From NCBI GenBank assembly GCA_029940375.1, contig JAPYUX010000001.1:252038-316037 (forward strand): a stretch of 64,000 bases of DNA. The letters are read 5' to 3'. This document shows positions 18,054 through 27,111 of this stretch, piece after piece. Positions within the stretch are counted from its first letter, which is position 1. Each line of letters starts with the position of its first letter. Source of the stretch: Dehalococcoidia bacterium. GTDB taxonomy: Bacteria > Chloroflexota > Dehalococcoidia > Lucifugimonadales > Lucifugimonadaceae. A program made the translations under genes and the position numbers. The notes below the pieces were generated by a model. It saw nothing but the letters and a program-made list of their open reading frames with translations, ran no database searches and was not told the DNA's origin.

Positions 18054-18080
18054 TTGCTAATATTAATTTCAAAGTATAAT
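18054..18080 (+). promoter_or_regulatory. Putative promoter of the acsA operon
   Basis: A perfect TATAAT at 18075-18080 is preceded by TTGCTA (18054-18059; 4 of 6 consensus bases) with a short 15-base spacer. An AGGAG ribosome site at 18125-18129 stands 6 bases before the acsA ATG. Transcription would begin about 50 bases upstream of the gene. The short spacer lowers confidence. Confidence 0.4.
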
Positions 18081-18135
18081 GTGATAACAAAATTATTTTA
18101 TATATTTAAATGATAACTTAATTCAGGAGTGAATA

Positions 18136-19893
18136 ATGCAATTTGATGAAATCCTAAAAGAGACTAAATATACAAAATCAAATAAGCCCAATTTGAAAGA
18201 TTATGAAAACGCATACAATTCCTTTGATTGGAATATCGATGGTTATTCACGATTGGAATGGCTTAAAGATGGTGGTTTAAACAACGCTTATGAATCAATT
18301 GACAAGCATGTTGCTAAAGGATTTGGTGATAAATTATCCATGATTTGGATAGGTAAAAATGGTGAAGAAGAAAAATATACTTACGCAGATTTTAAAGAAG
18401 AATCCGATAAGTTTGCTCAAGTAATGATCAATTTAGGAATAGAAAAAGGTGATCGAGTGTTCATCTTTATGGATAGATTGCCAGAATTGTATTTCGCAGC
18501 CATGGGTATACTCAAAGCAGGAGGCATAATTGCTCCATTATTTTCTGCTTTTGGACCAGATCCTGTCAAAGATAGGATGCTAGATGCAGGAGCTACTTAT
18601 TTGATAACCTCTCCAGATTTAAGAAATAAAATAAGCTCAATCATACCTGATATCAAAACCCTGAAAAATATAATTGTTATCAATAAAGATAATCGCCACA
18701 AGGAATCTATCGTCAAAGGAGATTTAGATTATTATGAATTGATGAAAAGAGTGAAATCATCTGAATTTACCGTTGTAAATACTTCACAATATGATTTTGC
18801 AATAATGCATTATACTTCAGGTTCTACAGGGAAACCCAAGGGAGTTTTGCACAGACACCAAGCTGTTGTTCAACAATTGCTCACTGGGCATTGGGCATTA
18901 GATTTAAGACCTGGAGATATGTATTTTTGTACAGCAGATCCCGGATGGGTAACAGGTACATCTTATGGAATGATTGCTCCTTGGACAAATGGAGTTACTC
19001 AAATAATTTATGAGGGAGGATTCGGAGCTTCTGCTTGGTATGAAATCATTGAAAAATACAAAGTTGATGTTTGGTATACAGCTCCAACAGCTATAAGATT
19101 GCTTATGAGAGCAGGAGAAGACGTAGTAAAAAAATATGATCTTACCTCTCTTCGTTTCATTGGTTCAGTTGGGGAGCCATTAAATCCAGAAGCAGTTGTA
19201 TGGGGTAATAGAAATTATAAAATGCCTATTCATGATAATTGGTGGCAAACAGAAACGGGAGCTATAATGTGTGCTAATTTTTCTTCCAATAAAATAAAAC
19301 CTGGATCAATGGGTAAGCCATTTCCAGGTGTAACCATGGGTATTTTAGATGATGAATATAATGAAATTAAAACTGATAAAAGCGGGATTTTAGCAGTTCG
19401 ACCTGGCTGGCCTTCTCAAATGTATGCGTATTGGCAACAAGATGAAATGTATAATTCTAGATTTAAAAAAGGATGGTACATAACTGGAGATCAAGCTTCT
19501 TGTGACAAAGAGGGATATTTTTGGTTTCAAGGAAGGGCAGATGATGTTATTAATACAGCCGGTCATCTGGTTGGGCCATTTGAAGTTGAAAGTGCATTAA
19601 TTGAACATCCAGCTGTAGCAGAAGCTGGAGTGATAGGTAAACCTGATCCCATAGCTATGGAAATAGTCAAAGCTTTTGTTACTTTAAATACTGATTATGA
19701 ACAATCAAATGATTTAAGAAGAGAATTGATTAGATTTGCCAGAGAAAAATTATCTGCTGGAATTGCACCTCGAGAAATAGATTTTCTTGATACTATGCCA
19801 AAAACACGATCAGGTAAAATAATGAGAAGGCTTTTAAAAGCTCGTGAACTGGGAGAGCCGGAAGGTGATATTTCAACCTTAGAAGATGATTAA
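18136..19893 (+). CDS. acsA: Acetyl-CoA synthetase, AMP-forming (AcsA-like)
   Basis: A 585-residue ANL-superfamily enzyme that activates acetate, or possibly a short-chain relative, with ATP and CoA. The AMP-binding motif YTSGSTGKPKGVLH lies near residues 226-239. ADPGWVTGTSYG, YTAPTAIRLLMRAG and DNWWQTETGA are typical of acetyl-CoA synthetases; the conserved Trp of the acyl pocket sits in DNWWQTE. The C-terminal catalytic Lys occurs in PKTRSGKIMRR. Length and motifs match the Bacillus AcsA type rather than the 650-residue E. coli Acs. It has its own ribosome site and is followed after 19 bases by a SelA-fold enzyme. Confidence 0.9.
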   Translation: MQFDEILKETKYTKSNKPNLKDYENAYNSFDWNIDGYSRLEWLKDGGLNNAYESIDKHVAKGFGDKLSMIWIGKNGEEEKYTYADFKEESDKFAQVMINLGIEKGDRVFIFMDRLPELYFAAMGILKAGGIIAPLFSAFGPDPVKDRMLDAGATYLITSPDLRNKISSIIPDIKTLKNIIVINKDNRHKESIVKGDLDYYELMKRVKSSEFTVVNTSQYDFAIMHYTSGSTGKPKGVLHRHQAVVQQLLTGHWALDLRPGDMYFCTADPGWVTGTSYGMIAPWTNGVTQIIYEGGFGASAWYEIIEKYKVDVWYTAPTAIRLLMRAGEDVVKKYDLTSLRFIGSVGEPLNPEAVVWGNRNYKMPIHDNWWQTETGAIMCANFSSNKIKPGSMGKPFPGVTMGILDDEYNEIKTDKSGILAVRPGWPSQMYAYWQQDEMYNSRFKKGWYITGDQASCDKEGYFWFQGRADDVINTAGHLVGPFEVESALIEHPAVAEAGVIGKPDPIAMEIVKAFVTLNTDYEQSNDLRRELIRFAREKLSAGIAPREIDFLDTMPKTRSGKIMRRLLKARELGEPEGDISTLEDD

Positions 19894-19912
19894 ATAATTA
19901 AAGAAAGAAATC

Positions 19913-21070
19913 ATGACAACATCACAATGGGGATCAATATACAAAGATTTAGGTATAAAACCAATAATCAATGCTACGGGGAGCGTTACAGCCTTGGGTG
20001 GTTCGATAATTGCGGATGAAGTTAGAGCAGCTATGGAAATGTCTAACGATGTTTATGTTCCTATGTCTGAATTAGAACAAAAAGCTGGAGCTGAAATTGC
20101 TAGAATTTTAGATGTGCCGGCTGCATATATTACATCTGGTGCTGGTTCAGCATTAACCCTCGCAGCAGCAGCGTTTATGGCTGGCTCAGATGACGAGAAA
20201 ATTCAACAACTTCCAAATACTGATGGAATGCCAAATAAAATTTTGATTCAAAAGAGGCAAAGATATTGGTATGATCGATGTATGGAATTTTCAGGAGGTC
20301 AATTGTTAGAGGTGGGAAATGAAGAAGGAACTTCTGCAGATCAACTTATTAATGCAATAAACGAAAATACAGCTTGTGTTCATTACCCTGTTTATGAACA
20401 AAACGAAATTGATGAGAAAGTTTTGTCTTTAGAAGAAGTTATAGAAATAACACATTCAAAAAACAAATTCGTTTCTGTCGATGCAGCAGGTCAAATTTAT
20501 CCACTAGAGAATTTTGGAAAATATGTTAAGATGGGTGCAGATTTTCAATGTATAGCTGCAAAATATATGGGGGCTCCCCATTCAACAGGATTAGCTCTAG
20601 GAAGTGAAGAGATCATTGATGCTATATCTCGACATTCATTCATTGGCTATGAAAGTAGAAGAATACGAGGTATTGGCAGACCTCATAAAATAGATAGACA
20701 AGAAATCATTGGTGTAGTTGTAGCTGTGAAAAGATGGCTAAGTATGAATCATGAAGAAAGACTAGCTAAAGCGGAAACACAAACCAATACAATATTTAAC
20801 AAAATAAAGAATATTGATGGAGTACAAGTAAAAACCATTAATAATATTATTGGTCATCAACCCTTCGGTTTGTCTTTTGATATTGATGAATCAAAGTTTG
20901 GAATTGATAATGAAGCTTTTGTTGAGTTGCTTAAAAATAACGAACCCTCCATCTGGACACGAGTTCCTGAGGGAGAAAAATCGATTGTTATACATGTTTT
21001 CGGAATGAATTCAAATGAAGCAGAAATCGTAGGAAATTCAATATTCAAAATTCTAAAGGAAATTAAATGA
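19913..21070 (+). CDS. SelA-fold PLP-dependent enzyme (not true SelA)
   Basis: A 385-residue fold-type I PLP enzyme. The N-terminus LGIKPIINATGSVTALGGS and the AAYITSGAGSALTLAAAAF segment are shared with SelA-like proteins such as D-glucosaminate-6-phosphate ammonia-lyase (DgaE) and related 'SelA-like' lyases. The PLP Lys is probably K217 in IAAKYMGAP. It is shorter than real SelA and lacks that enzyme's HTNLGR and FSGDKLLGGPQ motifs, which are present in a separate gene at 44772-46127. Its stop overlaps the next gene by 4 bases, so the two are coupled. Likely a lyase or aminotransferase of a small amino or hydroxy acid; the substrate is unknown. Confidence 0.68.
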   Translation: MTTSQWGSIYKDLGIKPIINATGSVTALGGSIIADEVRAAMEMSNDVYVPMSELEQKAGAEIARILDVPAAYITSGAGSALTLAAAAFMAGSDDEKIQQLPNTDGMPNKILIQKRQRYWYDRCMEFSGGQLLEVGNEEGTSADQLINAINENTACVHYPVYEQNEIDEKVLSLEEVIEITHSKNKFVSVDAAGQIYPLENFGKYVKMGADFQCIAAKYMGAPHSTGLALGSEEIIDAISRHSFIGYESRRIRGIGRPHKIDRQEIIGVVVAVKRWLSMNHEERLAKAETQTNTIFNKIKNIDGVQVKTINNIIGHQPFGLSFDIDESKFGIDNEAFVELLKNNEPSIWTRVPEGEKSIVIHVFGMNSNEAEIVGNSIFKILKEIK

Positions 21071-21930
21071 AGACAATTTCTTTATTGAGTCCTGGAGACA
21101 TGGGCTCTAACATCGCTAGATTTTTAATTGATGGAGGTTACGAGATTATTTCACCACTTGATGAAAGATCAGAATCAACTAAACAAAGAGCTAAAAAAAT
21201 TGGTATTAAAAATTGTTATACTTTAGAAAATGCAGTTAATAATTCACAATTGTTGATTTCAATTTTGGTACCTAGTGAAGCATTAGGTTTATCTGAGAAA
21301 TTGGCAAAATTGGACACTAAAACAAAAAATTCTATCTTATTTGCGGACTTGAATGCAATTGCACCGAATACCACAATCAAGATGGAAGATAATTTAAAAA
21401 ACACTAAAATTACTTTTGTTGATGGTGGGATTATTGGTGGACCACCAAAAGGTACTAATTTCCCTAGAATATACTTATCAGGTAGTAATTCTTACAAGTT
21501 GGATGAATTAAATAATAAAGGAATGGAAATTATAGATATGGGAGGTAACATTGGAGATGCTTCAGCGATTAAAATGGCTTATGCATCAATTACAAAAGGA
21601 TATTCTTCTCTACTATTAGGTGCTATGTTTTTGGCGATAAAATCAAATAATTATGATTTACTGATTAAAGAAATAGAATCTTCTCAACCTAACGTTTTTA
21701 AAGATTTGAATAATTTAAGCTCTATTCCATCAAAAGCGCATAGATGGATTGGTGAAATGTATGAAATTTCTAAAACTTATGAAGAATATGAATTGTCTGG
21801 TTCATTTCATGAGGCATCAGCGACTATTTATGAAGAAGTTTCTAATTCTTTTTTGGGAAAAAACAGAGCCTCGAGTAACCAAATAAATTTTAAAGGGAAA
21901 GAATTTTTTAAAAAATTAATGAGAGGATAA
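21067..21930 (+). CDS. NAD(P)-dependent beta-hydroxyacid dehydrogenase-like protein, DUF1932 type
   Basis: A 287-residue dehydrogenase with an N-terminal Rossmann domain starting ISLLSPGDMGSNIARFL and a C-terminal DUF1932 helical domain (IKMAYASITKGYSSLLLGAM near 180-199). The active-site region reads DGGIIGGPP near 119-127, resembling the DG..IGGP of this subgroup of 6-phosphogluconate/3-hydroxyisobutyrate dehydrogenase relatives. It overlaps the SelA-fold gene by 4 bases, implying that the pair work on one pathway, perhaps with acetate activation by AcsA. The substrate is not predictable. Its 3' end overlaps the convergent mrp gene by 15 bases. Confidence 0.78.
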   Translation: MKTISLLSPGDMGSNIARFLIDGGYEIISPLDERSESTKQRAKKIGIKNCYTLENAVNNSQLLISILVPSEALGLSEKLAKLDTKTKNSILFADLNAIAPNTTIKMEDNLKNTKITFVDGGIIGGPPKGTNFPRIYLSGSNSYKLDELNNKGMEIIDMGGNIGDASAIKMAYASITKGYSSLLLGAMFLAIKSNNYDLLIKEIESSQPNVFKDLNNLSSIPSKAHRWIGEMYEISKTYEEYELSGSFHEASATIYEEVSNSFLGKNRASSNQINFKGKEFFKKLMRG

Positions 21931-22737
21931 TTCTGTTATTATTCCATTAATGTTTTTTGCTAATAAACTAAATTCTTCTTGCGATTTTGGATTATTTATT
22001 ACAGTTGGTTCATATGAAGAAGAATAATCACCTAACAATGAAATTTCGCTCAATACAGGTAAATTAAGTTCTTCAGCCATTTCAATAGCAGCGCCTTTTC
22101 CAAAAATCCCTCCTGTCATATTTTCAACAACACCAAAGACTTTCAAATTTAATTTTTTTATCATATTTATTGATCTTTTGGCATCTAATGCTGCCAATTC
22201 TTGAGGAGTTGATACAATTATAAAACCATCTAAGTTAAGTGTTTGCATAACAGTCAAAGGGGCATCAGAAGTACCAGGAGGTAAGTCACATAATAAATAA
22301 TCTATATCATTCCAGTTTGTTCTAGAAATAAATTGGTTTATGGCATTATGAATCATTGGACCTCGCCATATTATTGCCTCATCTTCATTCTCTTGAAAAA
22401 ACCCCATTGACATAACTGACACACCATACTTATTGGGTGGTATCATTTTTCCTTCTGAATCGGCTTGAGGCCTTTCGGAAATTTTTAGTACTCTAGTGAC
22501 ATTAGGACAATCTATATCACAATCAAGAATTCCTACTTTTTTACCTTGTTTTGCTAAAATAATGGCGAGATTAGTTGTTATTGTAGTTTTTCCAACGCCT
22601 CCTTTACCAGAATAAATGCCTATTTTGTATGAGATAGAATTTAGAGATTTGGAAATTTCTTGTTTTTCTTTAAATTGCTCTCGAACTTGTTCTAAACGTG
22701 CTTCCTCAGCGGGTGTAAGTTTTCTTGGTTCAGCCAT
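21916..22737 (-). CDS. mrp: Mrp/NBP35-family Fe-S cluster carrier ATPase
   Basis: A 273-residue P-loop ATPase of the ParA/MinD class that carries and delivers Fe-S clusters. The deviant Walker A is YSGKGGVGKTTITTNLA near residues 38-54, and CDIDCPNV and the switch DLPPGTSDAPL follow. The expected C-terminal CxxC of Mrp/ApbC proteins is not visible: the relevant region reads VVENMTGGIFGKG where many carry C-x-x-C, so cluster binding may differ or be lost. The DUF59 domain often fused to Mrp is instead the separate upstream gene, which abuts it directly. Confidence 0.88.
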   Translation of the reverse strand: MAEPRKLTPAEEARLEQVREQFKEKQEISKSLNSISYKIGIYSGKGGVGKTTITTNLAIILAKQGKKVGILDCDIDCPNVTRVLKISERPQADSEGKMIPPNKYGVSVMSMGFFQENEDEAIIWRGPMIHNAINQFISRTNWNDIDYLLCDLPPGTSDAPLTVMQTLNLDGFIIVSTPQELAALDAKRSINMIKKLNLKVFGVVENMTGGIFGKGAAIEMAEELNLPVLSEISLLGDYSSSYEPTVINNPKSQEEFSLLAKNINGIITELSSH

Positions 22738-23043
22738 CTAATCTATACCTAGAAGTCGTTTTCCATCTTCAGTTATTAAGTCTGGGTTCCATGGAGGCTC
22801 AAAAACTAAATCTACAACTACATCTTCAACATCTTCAATTTCCGCTATTCTCCATTCAGCTTGTTGAGCAATATATGGTCCCATTCCACAACCCTGAGCG
22901 GTAAGAGTCATTTCCACATGGACTTCATTATCTTCAACGTCGACATTATAAACTAATCCCAAATCTACCACGTTTACAGGGATTTCAGGATCGTAGACTT
23001 CCTTTAATGCTTCCATCACATCATCTTTTGTTAATTTATTCAT
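22738..23043 (-). CDS. DUF59/MIP18-family Fe-S assembly protein
   Basis: A 101-residue protein of the MIP18/SufT/PaaD family that helps mature Fe-S proteins. It starts with LTKDDVMEALKEVYDPEIPVNVVDLGLVY, where the DPEIPVNVVDLGL motif is diagnostic. It also contains the conserved TAQGCGMGP (active Cys near residue 52) and ends with FEPPWNPDLIT. Its stop abuts the mrp start, so the two form a split version of the DUF59-Mrp fusions seen elsewhere. It is the first gene of this pair, 43 bases from uvrB. Confidence 0.93.
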   Translation of the reverse strand: MNKLTKDDVMEALKEVYDPEIPVNVVDLGLVYNVDVEDNEVHVEMTLTAQGCGMGPYIAQQAEWRIAEIEDVEDVVVDLVFEPPWNPDLITEDGKRLLGID

Positions 23044-23086
23044 GTTTGACTCCTTGATAAATATTATATAATAAAAAATTTTATAG

Positions 23087-25078
23087 TTAAGTTGATTTAC
23101 TCACAATATTTTTCCTCAATTCACTTATTTGATCTCTTATTATGGCTGCTTTTTCAAATTCTAAAGATTTAGCTGAATTTTTCATTTCTTTTTCTAATTC
23201 TTTTATTAATTTAGTTATTTGTTTTGGCGTATAATCTTCTTTTATTTCTACAATATCTTCTCCTGGTTGATGTTCCTTTATTCTAGAAGTTATATCTTTG
23301 ACTTCTTTTACTATTTTTTTAGGTATTATATTGTTCTTTGTATTATGATCTTTTTGTAATTCCCTTCTTCGATATGTCTCAGATATGGCAAAATCCATAG
23401 ACTTTGTTATTTTGTCCGCATACATTATCACTTTTCCCTCATCATGCCTAGCAGCTCTTCCGATGGTTTGAATTAATGACGTAGAAGATCTAAGGTATCC
23501 CTCTTTATCTGCATCTAAAATTGCAACTAATGACACTTCAGGTAAGTCTAATCCTTCTCTTAAAAGATTTATGCCGACTACTACATCATACGTACCCAAA
23601 CGAAGGTCTCTTAAAATCTCAATTCTTTCTATTGTGTTTATTTCTGAGTGAAGATAATGGACTTTAATACCCATCTCTCTTATATATTCTGACAATTCCT
23701 CTGACATTTTTTTTGTTAGAGTTGTAACCAAACATCTTTGCTTTTTATCAATATTATTTTGTATTCTATTTATTAAATTATCTATTTGATTTTTTGTTGG
23801 TTCTACAATTATTTCGGGATCTAACAAACCTGTTGGTCTAATTATTTGCTCAACCCTATCTTGCTGCTCATTATTTTCGTAATTCCCTGGTGTAGCTGAA
23901 ACGAAAACAGTTTGAGGTATTTTATTTTCAAATTCCCCGAAATTTAAGGGTCTGTTATCTTTAGCTGAAGGAAGTCTAAACCCATGCTCAACCAACGTTG
24001 TTTTTCTTGAAAAATCTCCTTTATACATTCCATTTATTTGAGGTATAGTTATATGAGATTCATCTATAAAAACCATATAATCCTCATCGAAATAATCCAA
24101 TAGTGTCCAAGGTGCGCTCCCGGGCTCCCTTCTCCCTAAATGTAATGAATAATTTTCTACACCAGGACAAGACCCCGTTTCACGAAGCATTTCCAAATCG
24201 TAATTTGTTCTTTCACGTAATCTTTGTGCTTCTAATAATTTGCCATTTTTTTCTAATTCATCTAATCTGATTGATAATTCATTTTCTATGTCTTCTATTG
24301 CTTCTTTTAAACTTTCTTCAGGAGTAACAAAATGTTTACTTGGATAAATAGAAATATTTTCCATATCTCTGAGTTTGTTTTTTGTTAAAACATCTACTTC
24401 TGTAATTGTTTCTATTTCATTTCCATACAATTCTATTCTGATTGAAAACTCTTCATAGGAAGGCATTATTTCAACTATATCCCCCTTGATTGAAAAAGTA
24501 CCTCTTTTGCTTTCATAATCATCACGCATGAAATACATTGAAATAAGCTTTTTAGATAAATCGCTTGATTTAATTTCGTCCCCAACTTTTAAATCAACTG
24601 AAATTGACTTGTATTCTTTAGGAGATCCTAGACCGTAAATACAAGATACCGAAGCAACGATAATTGTGTCTTTCCTTGTTAAAACAGATCTGGTCGATGC
24701 ATGTCTAAGTCTGTCTATTTCATCATTGATATCAGATTCTTTTTCAATATAAGTATCTGTTCTTGGTAAATATGCTTCTGGTTGATAATAATCATAGTAT
24801 GAAACGAAATATTGAACAGAATTATGAGGAAAAAATTCTTGAAGTTCACTAGCCAACTGAGCAGCTAAAGTTTTATTATGAGCTATTACTAGAGTTGGTC
24901 TTTGCACACTTTCTATAATTCCAGCCATTGTGTAAGTTTTTCCTGAACCAGTGACTCCCATTAAAGTTTGAAATCTCAAACCATTTTTTAAACCATCAAC
25001 TAATTTTGAGATAGCTTTTGGTTGATCTCCAGTATGCTTAAAAGGTGAAACAATTTTGAATTTATTATCTTTATTAAT
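23087..25078 (-). CDS. uvrB: Excinuclease ABC subunit B, probably starting at an ATT codon
   Basis: UvrB, the damage-verifying DNA translocase of nucleotide excision repair. Walker A is [10 protein letters not shown]; later come the beta-hairpin region [31 protein letters not shown] and QTIGRAARH, and the UVR motif [12 protein letters not shown] near the C-terminus. The first standard start (TTG at 24979) would cut off the conserved [24 protein letters not shown]. That segment is in frame upstream, and the only workable initiation codon there is ATT at 25078. A ribosome site AAAGGAAA (25083-25090) precedes it, and it overlaps the methyltransferase stop by one base. This gives 663 residues, the normal size. 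Confidence 0.9.
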   Translation of the reverse strand: MNKDNKFKIVSPFKHTGDQPKAISKLVDGLKNGLRFQTLMGVTGSGKTYTMAGIIESVQRPTLVIAHNKTLAAQLASELQEFFPHNSVQYFVSYYDYYQPEAYLPRTDTYIEKESDINDEIDRLRHASTRSVLTRKDTIIVASVSCIYGLGSPKEYKSISVDLKVGDEIKSSDLSKKLISMYFMRDDYESKRGTFSIKGDIVEIMPSYEEFSIRIELYGNEIETITEVDVLTKNKLRDMENISIYPSKHFVTPEESLKEAIEDIENELSIRLDELEKNGKLLEAQRLRERTNYDLEMLRETGSCPGVENYSLHLGRREPGSAPWTLLDYFDEDYMVFIDESHITIPQINGMYKGDFSRKTTLVEHGFRLPSAKDNRPLNFGEFENKIPQTVFVSATPGNYENNEQQDRVEQIIRPTGLLDPEIIVEPTKNQIDNLINRIQNNIDKKQRCLVTTLTKKMSEELSEYIREMGIKVHYLHSEINTIERIEILRDLRLGTYDVVVGINLLREGLDLPEVSLVAILDADKEGYLRSSTSLIQTIGRAARHDEGKVIMYADKITKSMDFAISETYRRRELQKDHNTKNNIIPKKIVKEVKDITSRIKEHQPGEDIVEIKEDYTPKQITKLIKELEKEMKNSAKSLEFEKAAIIRDQISELRKNIVSKST

Positions 25079-25868
25079 AGAATTTCCTTTTTTTACATAT
25101 AAAAATTATTTCATTTGAATTTTCGTCATATTGACTCTTATGATAATCTCCGAAAATATCAATTATTTCTAACCCGATTTCATCGGTAATTCTAATTACA
25201 TCTTCAATATAAAGAAAATTTTCTATAGAAAACAATTCTACAGATAAATCGTTTACTTTTAATTTTAGATAATTTTTATGTATTCTTTTTTTATAATCAA
25301 CTTCACTTTTACTAAATATTTCATAACTTTGCTTATTCAGTATTTTTTTTACTACAGAAGAATATTTTTCAGCAGGTTTATAAAGGTTAGGATTGTGCAA
25401 ATCAAAAATTAACAAACCATCTTTTTTTAGATGTTTGGATCCAATGCATAAGGCTTTAGTTTGATTATTTTCTGTCCCAGCATTCATTAAGGAATACGAT
25501 GGATATATAACTAGATCATGTAGTTTATTGTTCATAGTATTATTCTTTTCTCTTATATCCAACTTTTTCATATCATCTTTGATTAAAGTAATTATTCCTT
25601 TTAATGGTTGTTTTGTCTTTATATTTGATTCACAAACATTTAGCATATCTTGGCTATCATCAACTCCAATCCAATTTACTTTATTTTGAAGGCAACTTAA
25701 AGAAACTCTGCCAGTTCCTATACCCATTTCTAGGATCTGTTTTGTTTTTGGAGTCATAAAAGATTTATAGAAATCAAGGTCATTTGTAGGAATCAAATTG
25801 TAAATTATATCGTACCATTTTGACCATTCTTTGTAATTAGTTTTAGTTTGGCTCATTTTATAAATCAT
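25074..25868 (-). CDS. SAM-dependent class I methyltransferase
   Basis: A 264-residue protein with a seven-strand methyltransferase domain. The SAM-binding motif I is [16 protein letters not shown] near residues 43-58, followed by an acidic residue in [12 protein letters not shown] and a motif IV-like [13 protein letters not shown]. It opens with [13 protein letters not shown], common in ubiE/methyltransferase-25-like enzymes of unknown substrate. A second ATG four codons in is possible. The stop overlaps the probable uvrB start by one base. The target molecule is unknown. Confidence 0.8.
   Translation of the reverse strand: MIYKMSQTKTNYKEWSKWYDIIYNLIPTNDLDFYKSFMTPKTKQILEMGIGTGRVSLSCLQNKVNWIGVDDSQDMLNVCESNIKTKQPLKGIITLIKDDMKKLDIREKNNTMNNKLHDLVIYPSYSLMNAGTENNQTKALCIGSKHLKKDGLLIFDLHNPNLYKPAEKYSSVVKKILNKQSYEIFSKSEVDYKKRIHKNYLKLKVNDLSVELFSIENFLYIEDVIRITDEIGLEIIDIFGDYHKSQYDENSNEIIFICKKRKFY
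25076..25090 (-). promoter_or_regulatory. Ribosome binding site and putative ATT start of uvrB
   Basis: On the minus strand AAAGGAAA lies six bases before ATT, and ATT overlaps the preceding gene's TAA as ATTAA, the layout usually seen for coupled ATG starts. An in-frame TAA lies a few codons further upstream, and no ATG, GTG or TTG occurs between that stop and codon 34. The site therefore decides the uvrB start. Confidence 0.55.
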
Positions 25869-25947
25869 TTGGGTTTACTTTATAAATTATTTATATATAA
25901 GTTAATAAAAGTTTAATGCTTAATAATTGTAATACTAAGTTAATTAT

Positions 25948-27111
25948 ATGAAATTATCATCAAGACAATCTAGATTGGGTACAGAAACCGCTTTTGAAAC
26001 TTTAGCAAAAGCGAAAAAGCTTGAAGCTGAAGGGAAAAATATAGTGCATCTAGAAATAGGTGAACCTGATTTTGATAGCCCTTCATATGTTATTGATGCA
26101 GCTAAAGAAGCTTTAGATCAAGGATTTACTCATTATGGCCCCTCAGCTGGTCAACCAGAACTAAGAAATGCTATTGCTATTCATCAAGGAGAATTTAATG
26201 GATATTCAATTTCACCGGAAAACGTTATAGTTACCCCAGGAGGTAAACCTGTGATGTTTTTTTCTTTATTAGCGTTAATTGAAGAAGGGGATGAAGTAAT
26301 ATATCCGAACCCAGGATTTCCTATCTATGAATCAATGATTAATTACTCAGGTGGTAAACCAATTCCTATGAAATTGGAAGAATCTAAAGACTTCAATGCA
26401 AATATTGATGATTTGCGAAAATTGGTTACAGATAAAACAAAAATGATGATTATAAATTCTCCTAATAATCCATGTGGGTCAGTGACTACAAAGCACGATT
26501 TGGAACAAATTGCTGAGATAGCAATAGAAAATGATCTTATAGTTCTTTCTGACGAAATTTATAAAGATATGTATTACGAAGGAGAACATTATTCCATAAC
26601 TAAATTTGATGGTATGAAAGAACGAACAATCATTCTAGATGGATTTTCTAAAAGTTATGCCATGACCGGTTGGAGATTGGGATATGGAATTTTTCCGGAC
26701 TTTTTAGTTGAAGATATCACAAAATTAATGACAAATTCCGTCTCTTGTACTTCTGTTTTTAGTCAAATGGCTGCTATAGCTGCTCTTGAGGGATCTAGAG
26801 AATTTACCATAAACATGATGGACAAATTTAAGATAAGAAGAGACATTATTGTTAATGGTTTAAATTCTATTGAAGGAATATCTTGCAGAACTCCTTTAGG
26901 AGCTTTTTATGCTTTCCCAAATATTTCTGGAACAGGGTTATCAAGTTCGGATTTTGCCGATATTGCATTAAATGAATACGGAGTTGCCCTATTGTCAGGT
27001 ACTGCTTTTGGTGAACATGGAGATAATTACATTAGAATTTCTTTTGCAAATTCTGATGAAAATCTATTTAAGGCAATTGATAGATTAAACGATATGATAA
27101 AAAAACTATAA
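25948..27111 (+). CDS. Class I/II PLP-dependent aminotransferase (aspartate aminotransferase-like)
   Basis: A 387-residue fold-type I aminotransferase. It has the family opening VHLEIGEPDFDSP, HYGPSAGQPELRNAIA, NSPNNPCGSV and LSDEIYKDMYY. The PLP Lys is K235 in FSKSYAMTGWRLGY, and the substrate-carboxylate Arg lies in YIRISFANS. This is the Ib subgroup that includes AspC/AatA and several broad-range enzymes. Context does not fix the amino donor. No good ribosome site precedes the ATG. Its end overlaps the convergent regulator gene by 6 bases. Confidence 0.9.
   Translation: MKLSSRQSRLGTETAFETLAKAKKLEAEGKNIVHLEIGEPDFDSPSYVIDAAKEALDQGFTHYGPSAGQPELRNAIAIHQGEFNGYSISPENVIVTPGGKPVMFFSLLALIEEGDEVIYPNPGFPIYESMINYSGGKPIPMKLEESKDFNANIDDLRKLVTDKTKMMIINSPNNPCGSVTTKHDLEQIAEIAIENDLIVLSDEIYKDMYYEGEHYSITKFDGMKERTIILDGFSKSYAMTGWRLGYGIFPDFLVEDITKLMTNSVSCTSVFSQMAAIAALEGSREFTINMMDKFKIRRDIIVNGLNSIEGISCRTPLGAFYAFPNISGTGLSSSDFADIALNEYGVALLSGTAFGEHGDNYIRISFANSDENLFKAIDRLNDMIKKL

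Noticed and set aside
21067..21930. A second 6-phosphogluconate dehydrogenase
   Set aside because: It has a Rossmann start but lacks the GTSGG and KMIHNGIEY motifs; the DUF1932 C-terminal domain marks a different subgroup.
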